This document shows, one piece after another, positions 1 to 8,059 of a DNA stretch of 64,000 nucleotides (positions are counted from its first letter, which is position 1; each line of letters starts with the position of its first letter). Below the pieces are notes generated by a model. The model was not told where the DNA came from. It searched no databases and saw only the letters and a program-made list of their open reading frames with translations. This DNA is from Jeotgalibacillus proteolyticus (GTDB lineage: Bacteria; Bacillota; Bacilli; Bacillales; Jeotgalibacillaceae): contig NZ_PREZ01000003.1 in the NCBI RefSeq assembly GCF_002926065.1, forward strand, positions 250,501 through 314,500, in the 5' to 3' direction. The position numbers were made by a program, and so were the translations under genes.

Positions 1-817
1 CTTTTCCCCGGGCTTGTTCATCAACTGCAATGAATTCGATTGAGCCTTCCTTAAAATCAGGATTTCCTTCTACGTAAACGTATCCGAGTAAATGATTATT
101 TTCTGCTGATACAAAAAGCCTATTTTTACTGTTTTTGCGGCTAAGAATCTCGTCAGCTGAATAATATGTATTAGGAAAAACGGCTTGATGCATACGTTTG
201 AATTCATCCTGATACCGATCCGAATACTCCTCTGTTTTCCCGATGCTTCGTGATGACACCTTCCCTGGCTTCGCATGGAGAATGACTTCACTGCTTTTTT
301 TCTGTCCTCCCAGAACGCTGAACCAATTTTTTGCCTGATGATTTAGTTCATTATAAAACCCGTACCACGTACCCTCCTGATTTACCTTGTGCTGGAGCAG
401 CCGCCATAAAATATCTGCATGCAGCTGCCATTTTTCTTCCGATGAAAGATTAAAGGGTCCCCAAAGCTCACCTGTTCTCTCCTCAGAATCCCAATCTACT
501 CCAAGTGCAGCAATAATCCTGCCGCCTTCCTTCCATACTATAAAAGAATCCTCCAGCTTTAGATCTGAGAAATCCTCTTGAAGCGTATTCTCTACTTCCA
601 TTGCCTCGACACCGCAATAGCCAATATGCCCTTCAGGCTTGCTATTTACCTGAGTGATAAAGCTTCCGAGCTCTCTCACTGTAAACTCTTCTTGCAGGAG
701 TTTAAAACATGCATAACAAAAGGAGTTTCCATTATCAATTTCCGCTTCAAAAAAACCATCTCTACAGAAAAGATCTCTCCTGCAGCTTGTACATTGTCCT
801 ATTACCTCTCTCACCAT
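1..817 (-). CDS. GNAT-family acetyltransferase with N-terminal zinc ribbon (3' truncated)
   Basis: The reading frame opens at ATG 817 behind a GAGGTGT ribosome binding site and stays open to the left edge, so the C-terminus is missing. The first 40 residues hold two CxxC pairs (GQCTSCRR and FCYACF) that look like a zinc ribbon. A degenerate beta-strand segment (IIAALGVDWD) suggests a first GNAT-like half. The visible end (LFVSAENNHLLGYVYVEG, then IEFIAVDEQARGK) is a typical GNAT core leading into the acetyl-CoA loop. The expected role is N-acetylation of an unknown amine; the substrate cannot be told. The family call rests on the strand pattern and the V-x-x-x-x-RGK end of the acetyl-CoA motif. 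A tandem GNAT with a zinc ribbon is the best description. Confidence 0.75.
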   Translation of the reverse strand, partial: MVREVIGQCTSCRRDLFCRDGFFEAEIDNGNSFCYACFKLLQEEFTVRELGSFITQVNSKPEGHIGYCGVEAMEVENTLQEDFSDLKLEDSFIVWKEGGRIIAALGVDWDSEERTGELWGPFNLSSEEKWQLHADILWRLLQHKVNQEGTWYGFYNELNHQAKNWFSVLGGQKKSSEVILHAKPGKVSSRSIGKTEEYSDRYQDEFKRMHQAVFPNTYYSADEILSRKNSKNRLFVSAENNHLLGYVYVEGNPDFKEGSIEFIAVDEQARGK

Positions 818-983
818 AGACACCTCGTCCTCTATTTATCCTTTTCACTAATTCTATCAAATTTTTACCAATGGAAAATTGAAACAATCTCCTAAAATCT
901 TTTAATCAATCATTTTCCTATCTCTTGAGTATTATTGCATGTGGATGCCCTAACTCAATTATTCGAAGTGCCGGCTATGATGA

Positions 984-1258
984 TGCATCTACCCTTATCA
1001 GCACAATGAAGGATATGGCTGCCCCGGGCATGGATACGGTTGCGGAACTGGCGCTTGTTTATAGGGTTGGAGGAAACAATGGCTTCGGAAACTGTTGAGG
1101 GTACGGTGAAAATAATAACAACGACTTTGGAAAAAGCTGCGAGTGAGGAGAAAGTAACGGCTTTGGAAAAGGCTGTGGGACAGCAATAATTTAAGTACAA
1201 CGGGCTGCTTCCATATGGTTGTCCGCCCCGGGACACTGGTAACGGCTGCTGTAAATAA
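984..1258 (+). pseudogene. Decayed Cys/Gly-rich coat-like protein gene
   Basis: Three frames in succession encode pieces of one low-complexity Gly/Cys/Asn-rich protein. Frame A (from 984) reads CIYPYQHNEGYGCPGHGYGC. Frame B (about 1066-1188) reads GGNNGFGNC, then stop, GYGENNNNDFGKSCE, stop, GESNGFGKGCG. Frame C (about 1190-1258) ends YGCPPRDTGNGCCK before TAA. Two TGA codons lie within frame B and two TGA codons directly precede frame A. There is no good ribosome binding site. The composition resembles the small Gly/Cys-rich spore surface proteins of Bacillales, so I read this as an inactivated coat-like gene. Minus-strand frames over the same bases give no recognisable protein. The family assignment is an inference from composition only. 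Confidence 0.35.
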
Positions 1259-1302
1259 GACCTGGGCAGTTATCCCGCTTAATTTAGGCTTTAAAAAAGT
1301 AC

Positions 1303-1335
1303 TCAAAAAAATAAAAGGGTGAAATTTCCTCACCC
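1303..1335 (-). terminator. Rho-independent terminator of the thuA-like operon
   Basis: On the minus strand GGGTGAGG-AAA-TTTCACCC forms a hairpin followed by TTTTATTTTTTT, about 30 bases after the thuA-like stop codon. Confidence 0.8.
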
Positions 1336-1367
1336 ACCCTTTCTCCCTACATAACTCGTAGTTAAAA

Positions 1368-2120
1368 TTAATCGTCGCTGTCTCCCATGCCCGTATACAC
1401 TCTATTGCTACCATTTCCATATGACCCGTATGTCGGTGCATCCGACTGGCTGTAAAGCTCCTTGCCTTCTGCAGCCCACAATAAGCCCCGTTTCATAATG
1501 GATAAAACCTCAGGCATGGCTACAATATCAGCTTTATGACCTAGTGCGTTGTAGAATACACGGCCAAGCCCCCAGCGCTTTGTCCATACTGTGGGCATAT
1601 CCACTGATCCGTTTGCTTTATGCGGCCCATCAACCACCGGGAATCTTGTTGTAGCTAACACTTCAACAGCCGGATCTACATGAAGATAGTACTGCTCTGA
1701 AACGACTTTAAAATCTTCGAATCCATCTAATAATGGGCTCGAGCTATGCTTGATATTGACCATATATTCGACGCCGTCATTTCCAGGGTGGGCAACCCAG
1801 TTCCCGCCGGTCATAAACTGCCAGTCCACATTGTTTCGGAATGAATCACACATCCCGCCATGGCAGCCCGCAATTCCAACGCCGCTCATAACCGCTGCAG
1901 ATATATTTGACACATATTTTTTCTTTATTTCACCCATTGTCCAATGGGGCACCATTAAGTCGAGTGATTTCAGCTTTTCAAAATCTGCATAGGATTCAAG
2001 TGTATCTGACACTTCCACTTCAAAATTTTCTTCTTCCAATATCCCTTTAAAAATCTCTGCAATTTGGGCTGGTTCATGTCCGTCCCAGCCTCCCCATACG
2101 ATGAGTGCTTTTTTCTTCAT
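1368..2120 (-). CDS. ThuA-like domain protein
   Basis: A 250-residue cytoplasmic protein whose fold resembles class I glutamine amidotransferases, as in ThuA of trehalose utilisation. Visible signs are the N-terminal strand KKALIVWGGWDGHEP, the IAGCHGGMCDSF segment at the nucleophile-elbow position, and GRVFYNALGHK near the C-terminus. RBS AAGGAG lies 8 bases before the start. It is the last gene of a four-gene minus-strand operon with two Gfo/Idh/MocA oxidoreductases and a polyol dehydrogenase. In rhizobia ThuA works with the Gfo/Idh-type ThuB in making or processing 3-keto-disaccharides; a similar role here is inference. The tail after about residue 230 is Gly/Ser/Asp-rich and probably disordered. 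Confidence 0.8.
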   Translation of the reverse strand: MKKKALIVWGGWDGHEPAQIAEIFKGILEEENFEVEVSDTLESYADFEKLKSLDLMVPHWTMGEIKKKYVSNISAAVMSGVGIAGCHGGMCDSFRNNVDWQFMTGGNWVAHPGNDGVEYMVNIKHSSSPLLDGFEDFKVVSEQYYLHVDPAVEVLATTRFPVVDGPHKANGSVDMPTVWTKRWGLGRVFYNALGHKADIVAMPEVLSIMKRGLLWAAEGKELYSQSDAPTYGSYGNGSNRVYTGMGDSDD

Positions 2121-2144
2121 ATTATCGCTCCTTTTTCTTGTGAT

Positions 2145-3305
2145 TTATAAATCGTCCGGCTTGATCCAGCGGCGCTCTGCAATTGACATATCCACCGCTT
2201 CAAGTACTTGCTGGCACTTTACCCCATCTGTAAAATTAGAAGTCGGCTGGCGATCTTCCTTAAAGGCCTGCATCAGCTCCACCACTTCGTGAATAAAGGT
2301 ATGCTCATAGCCGATTGTATGTCCTGGTGGCCACCATGCGTCCGCATATGCATGTGCCGGATCCGTTGCGAGCACACGGCGGAACCCTTGTACATCCTCC
2401 GCATCATCCTGAAAATAGACCTGCAGCTCGTTCATTCGTTCAAAATCAAACTTGACGCTTCCTTTGCTGCCGTTAATCTCAAACGTATTTGTGCAGCGAT
2501 GACCGGCAGCATAGCGTGTCGCTTCGAAGCTTCCAAGCACACCGCTTTCAAATCGGGCCATAAACAATGTTGCGTCATCCACTGTTACTTTTTCTTTTGG
2601 TGAATCCCTGCTTGCGCTGCCGCTTAAGCCGGTCATGTTTTCCGGAACATACCGTTCTTTTACAAACGTCTCGCTCATCCCAATTACTTCCGAAATATCT
2701 CCAACCAAAAAGTGGGCCATATCGATTAAATGTGCACCTAAGTCCCCGTGTGAGCCTGACCCGGCAATTTCTTTTTGCAGCCGCCAGGTTAGTGGAAAGT
2801 CCTTATCCACCAGCCAGTCCTGTAAGAATCCGGCGCGGAAATGATAAATGTCGCCAAGCCTGCCTTCATCAATTAACTTTTTTGCAAGAAGAACGGCTGG
2901 GGCAAAACGATAATTAAAGCCGATCATATGTTTGACACCTGCTTCTTCTGCCGCCTGTAAAATTTCACGGGAATCCTCAAGCGTCAACGCCAATGGTTTT
3001 TCACAGAAGATGTGCTTACCTGCAGCTGCTGCTGCCAAGGCAATTTCTTTATGCGCATTACTTGGAGCGTTAATATCAATCACATCAATTTCCGGGTTAT
3101 CAATAAGTTCCTGCCAATCCGTGCTGCTCTCTTCCCAGCCAAATTGTTCTGCCGCTTTTTCAACATTTTCTTTATTTCTTCCACAAATCATTTTCATGAC
3201 GGGGCGAGGCTGGTCAGGAAAAAACATAGGCAAATCCCGATAAGCGTGACTGTGTGCTTTCCCCATAAATTTATACCCAACCATGCCAATTCGAACTTCT
3301 TTCAT
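2145..3305 (-). CDS. Gfo/Idh/MocA family oxidoreductase
   Basis: A 386-residue NAD(P)-dependent sugar or polyol dehydrogenase. The Rossmann start is KEVRIGMVGYKFMGKAHSHA; the dinucleotide loop is G-x-x-G-Y-K-F-M-G rather than GxGxxG, as in several sugar-dehydrogenase subfamilies. The FCEKPLAL motif near residue 97 supplies the conserved Lys, and GSHGDLGAHLIDMAHFLVGD holds the usual D-x-x-x-H catalytic pair. It lies 24 bases upstream of the thuA-like gene and 21 bases after the dehydrogenase gene, so it belongs to the same operon. The substrate is unknown. Its presence beside a ThuA-like protein and a second Gfo/Idh protein fits oxidation of a glycoside or inositol-like compound, but this is inference. 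Confidence 0.88.
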   Translation of the reverse strand: MKEVRIGMVGYKFMGKAHSHAYRDLPMFFPDQPRPVMKMICGRNKENVEKAAEQFGWEESSTDWQELIDNPEIDVIDINAPSNAHKEIALAAAAAGKHIFCEKPLALTLEDSREILQAAEEAGVKHMIGFNYRFAPAVLLAKKLIDEGRLGDIYHFRAGFLQDWLVDKDFPLTWRLQKEIAGSGSHGDLGAHLIDMAHFLVGDISEVIGMSETFVKERYVPENMTGLSGSASRDSPKEKVTVDDATLFMARFESGVLGSFEATRYAAGHRCTNTFEINGSKGSVKFDFERMNELQVYFQDDAEDVQGFRRVLATDPAHAYADAWWPPGHTIGYEHTFIHEVVELMQAFKEDRQPTSNFTDGVKCQQVLEAVDMSIAERRWIKPDDL

Positions 3306-3326
3306 GAATGAAAAACCTCCCTCTTT

Positions 3327-4370
3327 TTATCTTCCATTAGGATAGATCATTACTTTTAATGTATTTTTCTTATCTTGAATCGCTTTTTCAAATGCTGCTT
3401 TTACACCTTGAAGCGAATCAAAACGATCCGTTATTATTTTCTCGATATCTATTTTTCTTTCAGATAATAGCTGAATTGCTTTTGGGTATGTATGATGGTA
3501 GCGAAATACCCCTCTGAGATCCATCTCCTTGTTAATAATCTGAGCAATGTTCATTGCTGCTTCATCTTTAGAGGACATTCCAACAATGACTGCCTTGCCG
3601 CCTCGCCGCACTCCAGAAATCATTGAATTTAAAGCTGCCGGACTGCCCGCTGTTTCAATTGCCACATCCACGCCAACTCCATTAGTAAATTCAAGAATCT
3701 TTTCCTCAACTGATTCCGCTTTAATATTAATGACGCGGTCAGCACCCAGCTCTTTTGCTTTATCCAAACGTCCCTGTTCTAAATCAACCCCAATAATTAA
3801 CCCTGCGCCATGTATTTTTGCAGCTGCAGCCGTCATGAGGCCTATTGGACCCATACCTAAAATGAGCACGGTATCTCCAGCAGTTATCTCGCCCCGGCTG
3901 CAAGCATGAAGGCCGACAGAAAATGGTTCAATCAGTGCTCCTGTTTCATAACTCATCTCATCAGGCATCGGAAATACAAGATCGCTTCGCATCGTGATGT
4001 ACTGACAAAAAGCACCATCATAAGGGGGAGTCGCTAAGAACTCTACTTTTTTGCATAGGTTGTAGCGACCGCTTTGACAATGGACGCATGCGCCGCAAGT
4101 CTTGCCCGGTTCAATCGCCACTCGCTGACCTTTTTTCAATCCCTCTACGTTACTGCCGAGTTCAATAATTTCTCCTGCTGCTTCATGTCCCAGGATAATT
4201 GGTTTTTCTACAATAAAATCGCCAATTTTCCCATCTTCATAATAATGAATGTCCGATCCACACAAACCAACTGCCCTGATCTTAACCAGGACTTCATCGG
4301 AAGCAGGAGATGGGATACTCTGCTCCTTTACTTCAATCGTTCTGATTTTCTCTAAAAATGCTGACTGCAT
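3327..4370 (-). CDS. Zinc-dependent sorbitol/xylitol-type dehydrogenase
   Basis: A medium-chain alcohol dehydrogenase of 347 residues, close to sorbitol (GutB-like) and xylitol dehydrogenases. Catalytic zinc ligands are Cys37 in GLCGSDIHY and His62-Glu63 in GHEAAG; four cysteines in CGACVHCQSGRYNLC form the structural zinc site. ILGMGPIG is the NAD-binding loop, followed by an acidic Asp (GVDLEQ) that favours NAD over NADP. I start it at ATG 4370, which has AAGGGG 8 bases upstream; a GTG three codons earlier overlaps the ribosome binding site. It is the second gene of the four-gene operon. Polyol oxidation to a ketose is the expected reaction; the exact polyol is unknown. Confidence 0.88.
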   Translation of the reverse strand: MQSAFLEKIRTIEVKEQSIPSPASDEVLVKIRAVGLCGSDIHYYEDGKIGDFIVEKPIILGHEAAGEIIELGSNVEGLKKGQRVAIEPGKTCGACVHCQSGRYNLCKKVEFLATPPYDGAFCQYITMRSDLVFPMPDEMSYETGALIEPFSVGLHACSRGEITAGDTVLILGMGPIGLMTAAAAKIHGAGLIIGVDLEQGRLDKAKELGADRVINIKAESVEEKILEFTNGVGVDVAIETAGSPAALNSMISGVRRGGKAVIVGMSSKDEAAMNIAQIINKEMDLRGVFRYHHTYPKAIQLLSERKIDIEKIITDRFDSLQGVKAAFEKAIQDKKNTLKVMIYPNGR

Positions 4371-4383
4371 AGGTTGCACCCCT

Positions 4384-5502
4384 TCATTTCACTGACATTC
4401 GTTCATGGAAATTATTCTGGTCAATTCCTTCAGGAAGCGGCAGGGGACGGTCACATGTGCTGCTCAATTCATAATGCCTTCCTTGTGCTGCTGCATCATG
4501 AAAACCATGCATAATATCGAGCACATGATAGGCAAGGTCGCCGCTTGCTCTTGGCGGCCGGCCTTCTAAAATAGCATAGGCCATCTCCGCAAGACCGATG
4601 CCCCGGCTGTTTTGCGAAAAACCATGTGTTAATGGAATTTCAGACCATTGCTCTTCATCTTTTCGGCGCACCCGTACAGGACCGTCAAAGGTATTAGGAT
4701 CCGGTACGACTAAACTGCCTTCATCTCCATACACTTCAATAAACGGCAAATTATGGTGCCACGTATCAAAGCTTGTAATAATAGAAGCAACTGCTCCCTG
4801 GTGAAACTCCATAACGCCGTTAATTTGCGTAGGTGTATTGACTTGAATTTTCTCCCCGCGCTTTTGCTCGCTTGAAATTGTCCGTTCCGGGAAAGTAACA
4901 TTTACAGCGCCGGTCACACGTTTCACGGGTCCCATCATGGAGATAAGCGCTGTAATATAGTAAGGCCCCATATCAAACATAGGGCCGCCGCCTTTTTGAT
5001 AGTAAAACCCTGGGTCCGGGTGCCAATGTTCATGACCGTGGTTCATCATAAAAGCGGTTGCGGATACAGGACGCCCAATTCTACCCTCTTCAATTAGCCT
5101 GCATGCGGTCTGGATGCCTCCCCCTAAAAACGTATCCGGCGCATTGCCAACATAGCAGCCGCTTTCTTTAGCAGCCTCCAAAATGGCTTGACCTTCTTCC
5201 CGCGTTACAGCCAGCGGCTTCTCACTATAGACGTGCTTACCGGATCTTAATGCCTGTACAGCAATATCTGCATGAGCAGCCGGGATCGTTAAGTTCAGAA
5301 CCAGATCAATATCCGGATCCTGAATCAATTCATTAGGTGTATAAACTTTCTCCACACCATGCTTTTTTGCTGTCGCTTTTGCCCGGCTTATATCGAGGTC
5401 TGCACAAGCCGTGATATCATAAAAATTAAATTCTTTCGCATTATTAAGGTAAATCTCACTAATAAATCCGCATCCAATTAATCCTACACGTACTTTTTTC
5501 AT
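4384..5502 (-). CDS. Gfo/Idh/MocA family oxidoreductase, first gene of sugar operon
   Basis: A 372-residue NAD(P)-dependent oxidoreductase with a clear Rossmann motif (VRVGLIGCGFIS), VYSEKPLAVT near residue 95, and a substrate-binding segment GGGPMFDMGPYYITALISMM. The start at ATG 5502 is preceded by AAGGAGAAGAA; an ATG 21 codons upstream opens the same frame but lacks such a site. It leads the operon and sits behind the promoter at 5668-5696 and the XylR-like operator. A spacing of 13 bases to the next gene supports co-transcription. Its substrate is not known; the operator suggests induction by a pentose or related sugar. Confidence 0.88.
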   Translation of the reverse strand: MKKVRVGLIGCGFISEIYLNNAKEFNFYDITACADLDISRAKATAKKHGVEKVYTPNELIQDPDIDLVLNLTIPAAHADIAVQALRSGKHVYSEKPLAVTREEGQAILEAAKESGCYVGNAPDTFLGGGIQTACRLIEEGRIGRPVSATAFMMNHGHEHWHPDPGFYYQKGGGPMFDMGPYYITALISMMGPVKRVTGAVNVTFPERTISSEQKRGEKIQVNTPTQINGVMEFHQGAVASIITSFDTWHHNLPFIEVYGDEGSLVVPDPNTFDGPVRVRRKDEEQWSEIPLTHGFSQNSRGIGLAEMAYAILEGRPPRASGDLAYHVLDIMHGFHDAAAQGRHYELSSTCDRPLPLPEGIDQNNFHERMSVK

Positions 5503-5550
5503 TTCTTCTCCTTCTTTCTCATTTGAGGAATCGATGTAAAGCCGAATGGA

Positions 5551-5564
5551 TGTAAACGCATTCA
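5551..5564 (-). promoter_or_regulatory. Candidate cre (CcpA) site in the 5' leader
   Basis: The minus strand reads TGAATGCGTTTACA, matching the TGWNANCGNTNWCA catabolite-response consensus except at one position. It lies between the predicted transcription start and the first gene, a place where CcpA could block elongation. Confidence 0.4.
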
Positions 5565-5642
5565 TTTACTTTCAGAGAAAAAGAAATCAGTCTCTATCGC
5601 TGGTTAGGTAACTACCAATTCCTTAATCATTTTTACCGAATC

Positions 5643-5667
5643 TTAGTTCATCCACTAAACAAACTAA
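5643..5667 (-). promoter_or_regulatory. XylR-like (ROK family) operator
   Basis: A 25-base element has outer arms TTAGTTTGTTT on the left and GAACTAA on the right, the same length and outer sequence as the xyl operator of Bacillus. The right half is degenerate in the middle. It abuts the downstream edge of the -10 box, so a bound repressor would cover the start site. No xylR gene is in the window. Confidence 0.6.
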
Positions 5668-5696
5668 ATTATAATATATATTTAAGGAAAATTCAA
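5668..5696 (-). promoter_or_regulatory. Sigma-A promoter of the thuA/Gfo operon
   Basis: On the minus strand TTGAAT (5696-5691) and a perfect TATAAT (5673-5668) are separated by exactly 17 bases. Transcription would start near 5661, inside the XylR-like operator. Confidence 0.75.
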
Positions 5697-5713
5697 AAGA
5701 ATCTGTTTAAAAT

Positions 5714-5746
5714 AAAAAACCAGGCTCACTTCTCTCCTGGTTTTTT
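5714..5746 (-). terminator. Rho-independent terminator after the helicase gene
   Basis: AACCAGG and CCTGGTT arms flank an 11-base loop with A/T tracts on both sides. It lies just past the helicase stop codon and works on the minus strand; the plus strand also has a T tract. Confidence 0.75.
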
Positions 5747-5750
5747 CTCT

Positions 5751-7934
5751 TTAGTTCTCAGGCTCTAATAGCCCCATCGTCAGACACATTTCGATTGAAA
5801 GTTTTTTCGTCCCTTTTGAAAAACGGATCTCCAGTCCTTCTTCAGCGAATCCCAGGATTTCTCCTCTTCCAAAAACGCGGTGCTTTACAATACGCCCCAC
5901 CTGGAGTTCAGATACACGCGTTATTGCGTTCGGATTATGAGGTACCGACCCTGTATGGATGGAGGGTTCCTTTTCCATCTCTTCCGGTGGATTGATAATG
6001 TGATTTACATTTAATAAAAACATGGACGGTTTTGTTGGCTTACCGTTACGCGTACGATACGACAGAAGCTCCAAATGCTCCTCCGCCCTTGTCATTCCTA
6101 CATAAAATAATCTTGCCGCTTCCTCCATGGGCTCTTTATTTCCTTCATCACTTTCCTTTTGATCACTTTTTGATGGAATGACATCCGCAATTAGATCCAT
6201 CATATACACATTTTTAAATTCAAGACCCTTTGAGCTATGGAGAGTGGATAATGTAACAGCATTTTTATTTTTATTGAATTTTGACGTTTTTAAAAGAGAT
6301 TCCAAATGCTTCAGACGTGCAGCAAAGCCCTTCATTGTTTCTTCTTTCCGGGCAATTTCCTCAAGTGTCATCAATACATCCTTTAAATAGTCCATTGAAA
6401 AACCGAGACGCTGACTCATATTTTCAAGCGCCTTATCATAGCCTCCCCGCTCTCGGATTAGCTTAATAACAGAATAAGGGGCTTCATTTTTCATGGAGTG
6501 GAAGGTTTGCTTCAGTGCTTTAATTTGCTTGATTTGATAATCCTTCAGCTGGACGTGATTGATCAACTTATCAAATACCGAATCTTTTCCTGGCACCTGC
6601 TTCGCCTGGGCCATCTGCTGCTTTGTAATGTAACCCTTGCATTTGGTGTGAATCTGTTCAAAAATATCTGCTCGCGCCTCATTAAAAGTCAGACGCATGA
6701 AATTTAATATGTCTTCAACGATCCAGTGGGAGAAAAAACGGTGATCGGAATCCTTCATATAGAAAGGGATTTTTGCCCGGTCCAGCTCGTTCATCAGCAG
6801 AATAGCTGAGCTGTTGGTCCGATACAGGACAGCTGCATCGCTGTAATTGGTCAAAGCGGCAAGCTGCTGGCCGATGTAGCGGGACTGGTCTTCGTAATCT
6901 GGAAAAACCTTTATGGAGATTTTTTCTCCTGCCTCATTTTCTGTAAACATATTTTTATCATAGCGATTTTTATTTCGTTTAATAAATTGATTTGCTACAT
7001 CAACGACTTGAGGAGTGGAACGGTAATTTTGCTCCATCATAAGAATTTCAGCTTTTGGATAAACCTTTTTAAAGTCAATTAAATACTGCGGCTCTGCGGC
7101 TCTCCATGTATAAATAGACTGATCATCATCAGCCACGACACATAGATTCCCATGCCCCTTCACGAGCTTTTCAATAATGGCATGCTGAACGAGCGAGGTG
7201 TCCTGACTTTCGTCTGTCAGGACATAATCATATTTATTCTGGTATTTTTTCAGCAGCCTGCGATTTGTTTTTAGTGCATCATTTGCAAGTGTCAGCATGT
7301 CATCGTAATCGAGCAAAAGACGGTTCGGGTTTTTTGCTTTAATTTCCTCATATGCGGAAGCGATCTCTTCAGCATGTGGAACCTCACACGGTACTTCAGA
7401 CCACTTGGAACGGGGCAGGAGCTTGTTTTTAATAAAACTGATGAAGCTTGTTAGTTCCTCAAGCTGATCGTCTGTGATGGTTTCCTTGGTATGCTTTTGA
7501 AAAAGATTGCGCAAAAGCATTTTTTTATTGGCGAGTGCAGGATCAAGGTCAGGCGATGGTTCATTACTCCCTTCAATAAGTGTATAGGTGATGCCCTCCT
7601 GATAACAGTGATCCCGTACAATTGAAAAAGCCAGACTGTGGATCGTTGAAAAATCCACCGGGGGAAGCTCAGGGAAAAAGCGTGAGAATCGTGTTTTCAT
7701 ATCTTCAGCGGATGCCTTACTGAAGGTTACCCCTTTTATACGATCCGGTGCTGCGCCTTTTACTTCTATTAAATAACCGATCCGCATAATAATGGTCGTG
7801 GTTTTGCCCGAGCCCGGAGAAGCAAGCAAAAGAAGAGCCCCTTTAGTATGCTGCACCGCCTGCTTTTGCACAGCATTCAGTGATACATTGAGCTCATTAA
7901 ATTTACGGAGAAAGAAATCCTCTTTTACAATCAT
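5751..7934 (-). CDS. UvrD/PcrA-family (superfamily 1A) DNA helicase
   Basis: A 727-residue ATP-dependent 3'-5' helicase. Walker A is LASPGSGKTTTI near residue 35, Walker B is YVLTDESQDTS, and further SF1A motifs are DDDQSIYTWR, EQNYRST, LSTLHSSKGLEF and LFYVGMTRAEEHL. The C-terminal 50 residues (VKHRVFGRGEILGF) form the PcrA-like tail that can bind RNA polymerase. It is more divergent than housekeeping PcrA and is not next to ligA, so it may match the YjcD-type helicase of Bacillus. The start is ATG 7934, with AGGAG 8 bases before; a GTG six codons earlier overlaps that site. The gene stands alone between two terminators. Confidence 0.85.
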   Translation of the reverse strand: MIVKEDFFLRKFNELNVSLNAVQKQAVQHTKGALLLLASPGSGKTTTIIMRIGYLIEVKGAAPDRIKGVTFSKASAEDMKTRFSRFFPELPPVDFSTIHSLAFSIVRDHCYQEGITYTLIEGSNEPSPDLDPALANKKMLLRNLFQKHTKETITDDQLEELTSFISFIKNKLLPRSKWSEVPCEVPHAEEIASAYEEIKAKNPNRLLLDYDDMLTLANDALKTNRRLLKKYQNKYDYVLTDESQDTSLVQHAIIEKLVKGHGNLCVVADDDQSIYTWRAAEPQYLIDFKKVYPKAEILMMEQNYRSTPQVVDVANQFIKRNKNRYDKNMFTENEAGEKISIKVFPDYEDQSRYIGQQLAALTNYSDAAVLYRTNSSAILLMNELDRAKIPFYMKDSDHRFFSHWIVEDILNFMRLTFNEARADIFEQIHTKCKGYITKQQMAQAKQVPGKDSVFDKLINHVQLKDYQIKQIKALKQTFHSMKNEAPYSVIKLIRERGGYDKALENMSQRLGFSMDYLKDVLMTLEEIARKEETMKGFAARLKHLESLLKTSKFNKNKNAVTLSTLHSSKGLEFKNVYMMDLIADVIPSKSDQKESDEGNKEPMEEAARLFYVGMTRAEEHLELLSYRTRNGKPTKPSMFLLNVNHIINPPEEMEKEPSIHTGSVPHNPNAITRVSELQVGRIVKHRVFGRGEILGFAEEGLEIRFSKGTKKLSIEMCLTMGLLEPEN

Positions 7935-8032
7935 TTTTAAAACTCCTGACACTGCTTAAGATTATAGTTGGTTTCATTGTAGCATTTTGCTAAGAAAGTG
8001 AGAATGGACTTCAGCACCAAACTTTCCCCAAG

Positions 8033-8059
8033 AAAAAAGAGCCCATAGCGGACTCTTTT
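8033..8059 (-). terminator. Rho-independent terminator of cydDC
   Basis: AAAAAGAGTCC-GCTAT-GGGCTCTTTTTT on the minus strand, directly after the cydC stop codon. Confidence 0.7.

Noticed and set aside
955-1441. Two minus-strand frames of 93 and 147 codons over the decayed gene
   Set aside because: No ribosome binding site, no family likeness, and one runs into the thuA-like gene; they mirror the Gly/Cys-rich plus-strand pieces.
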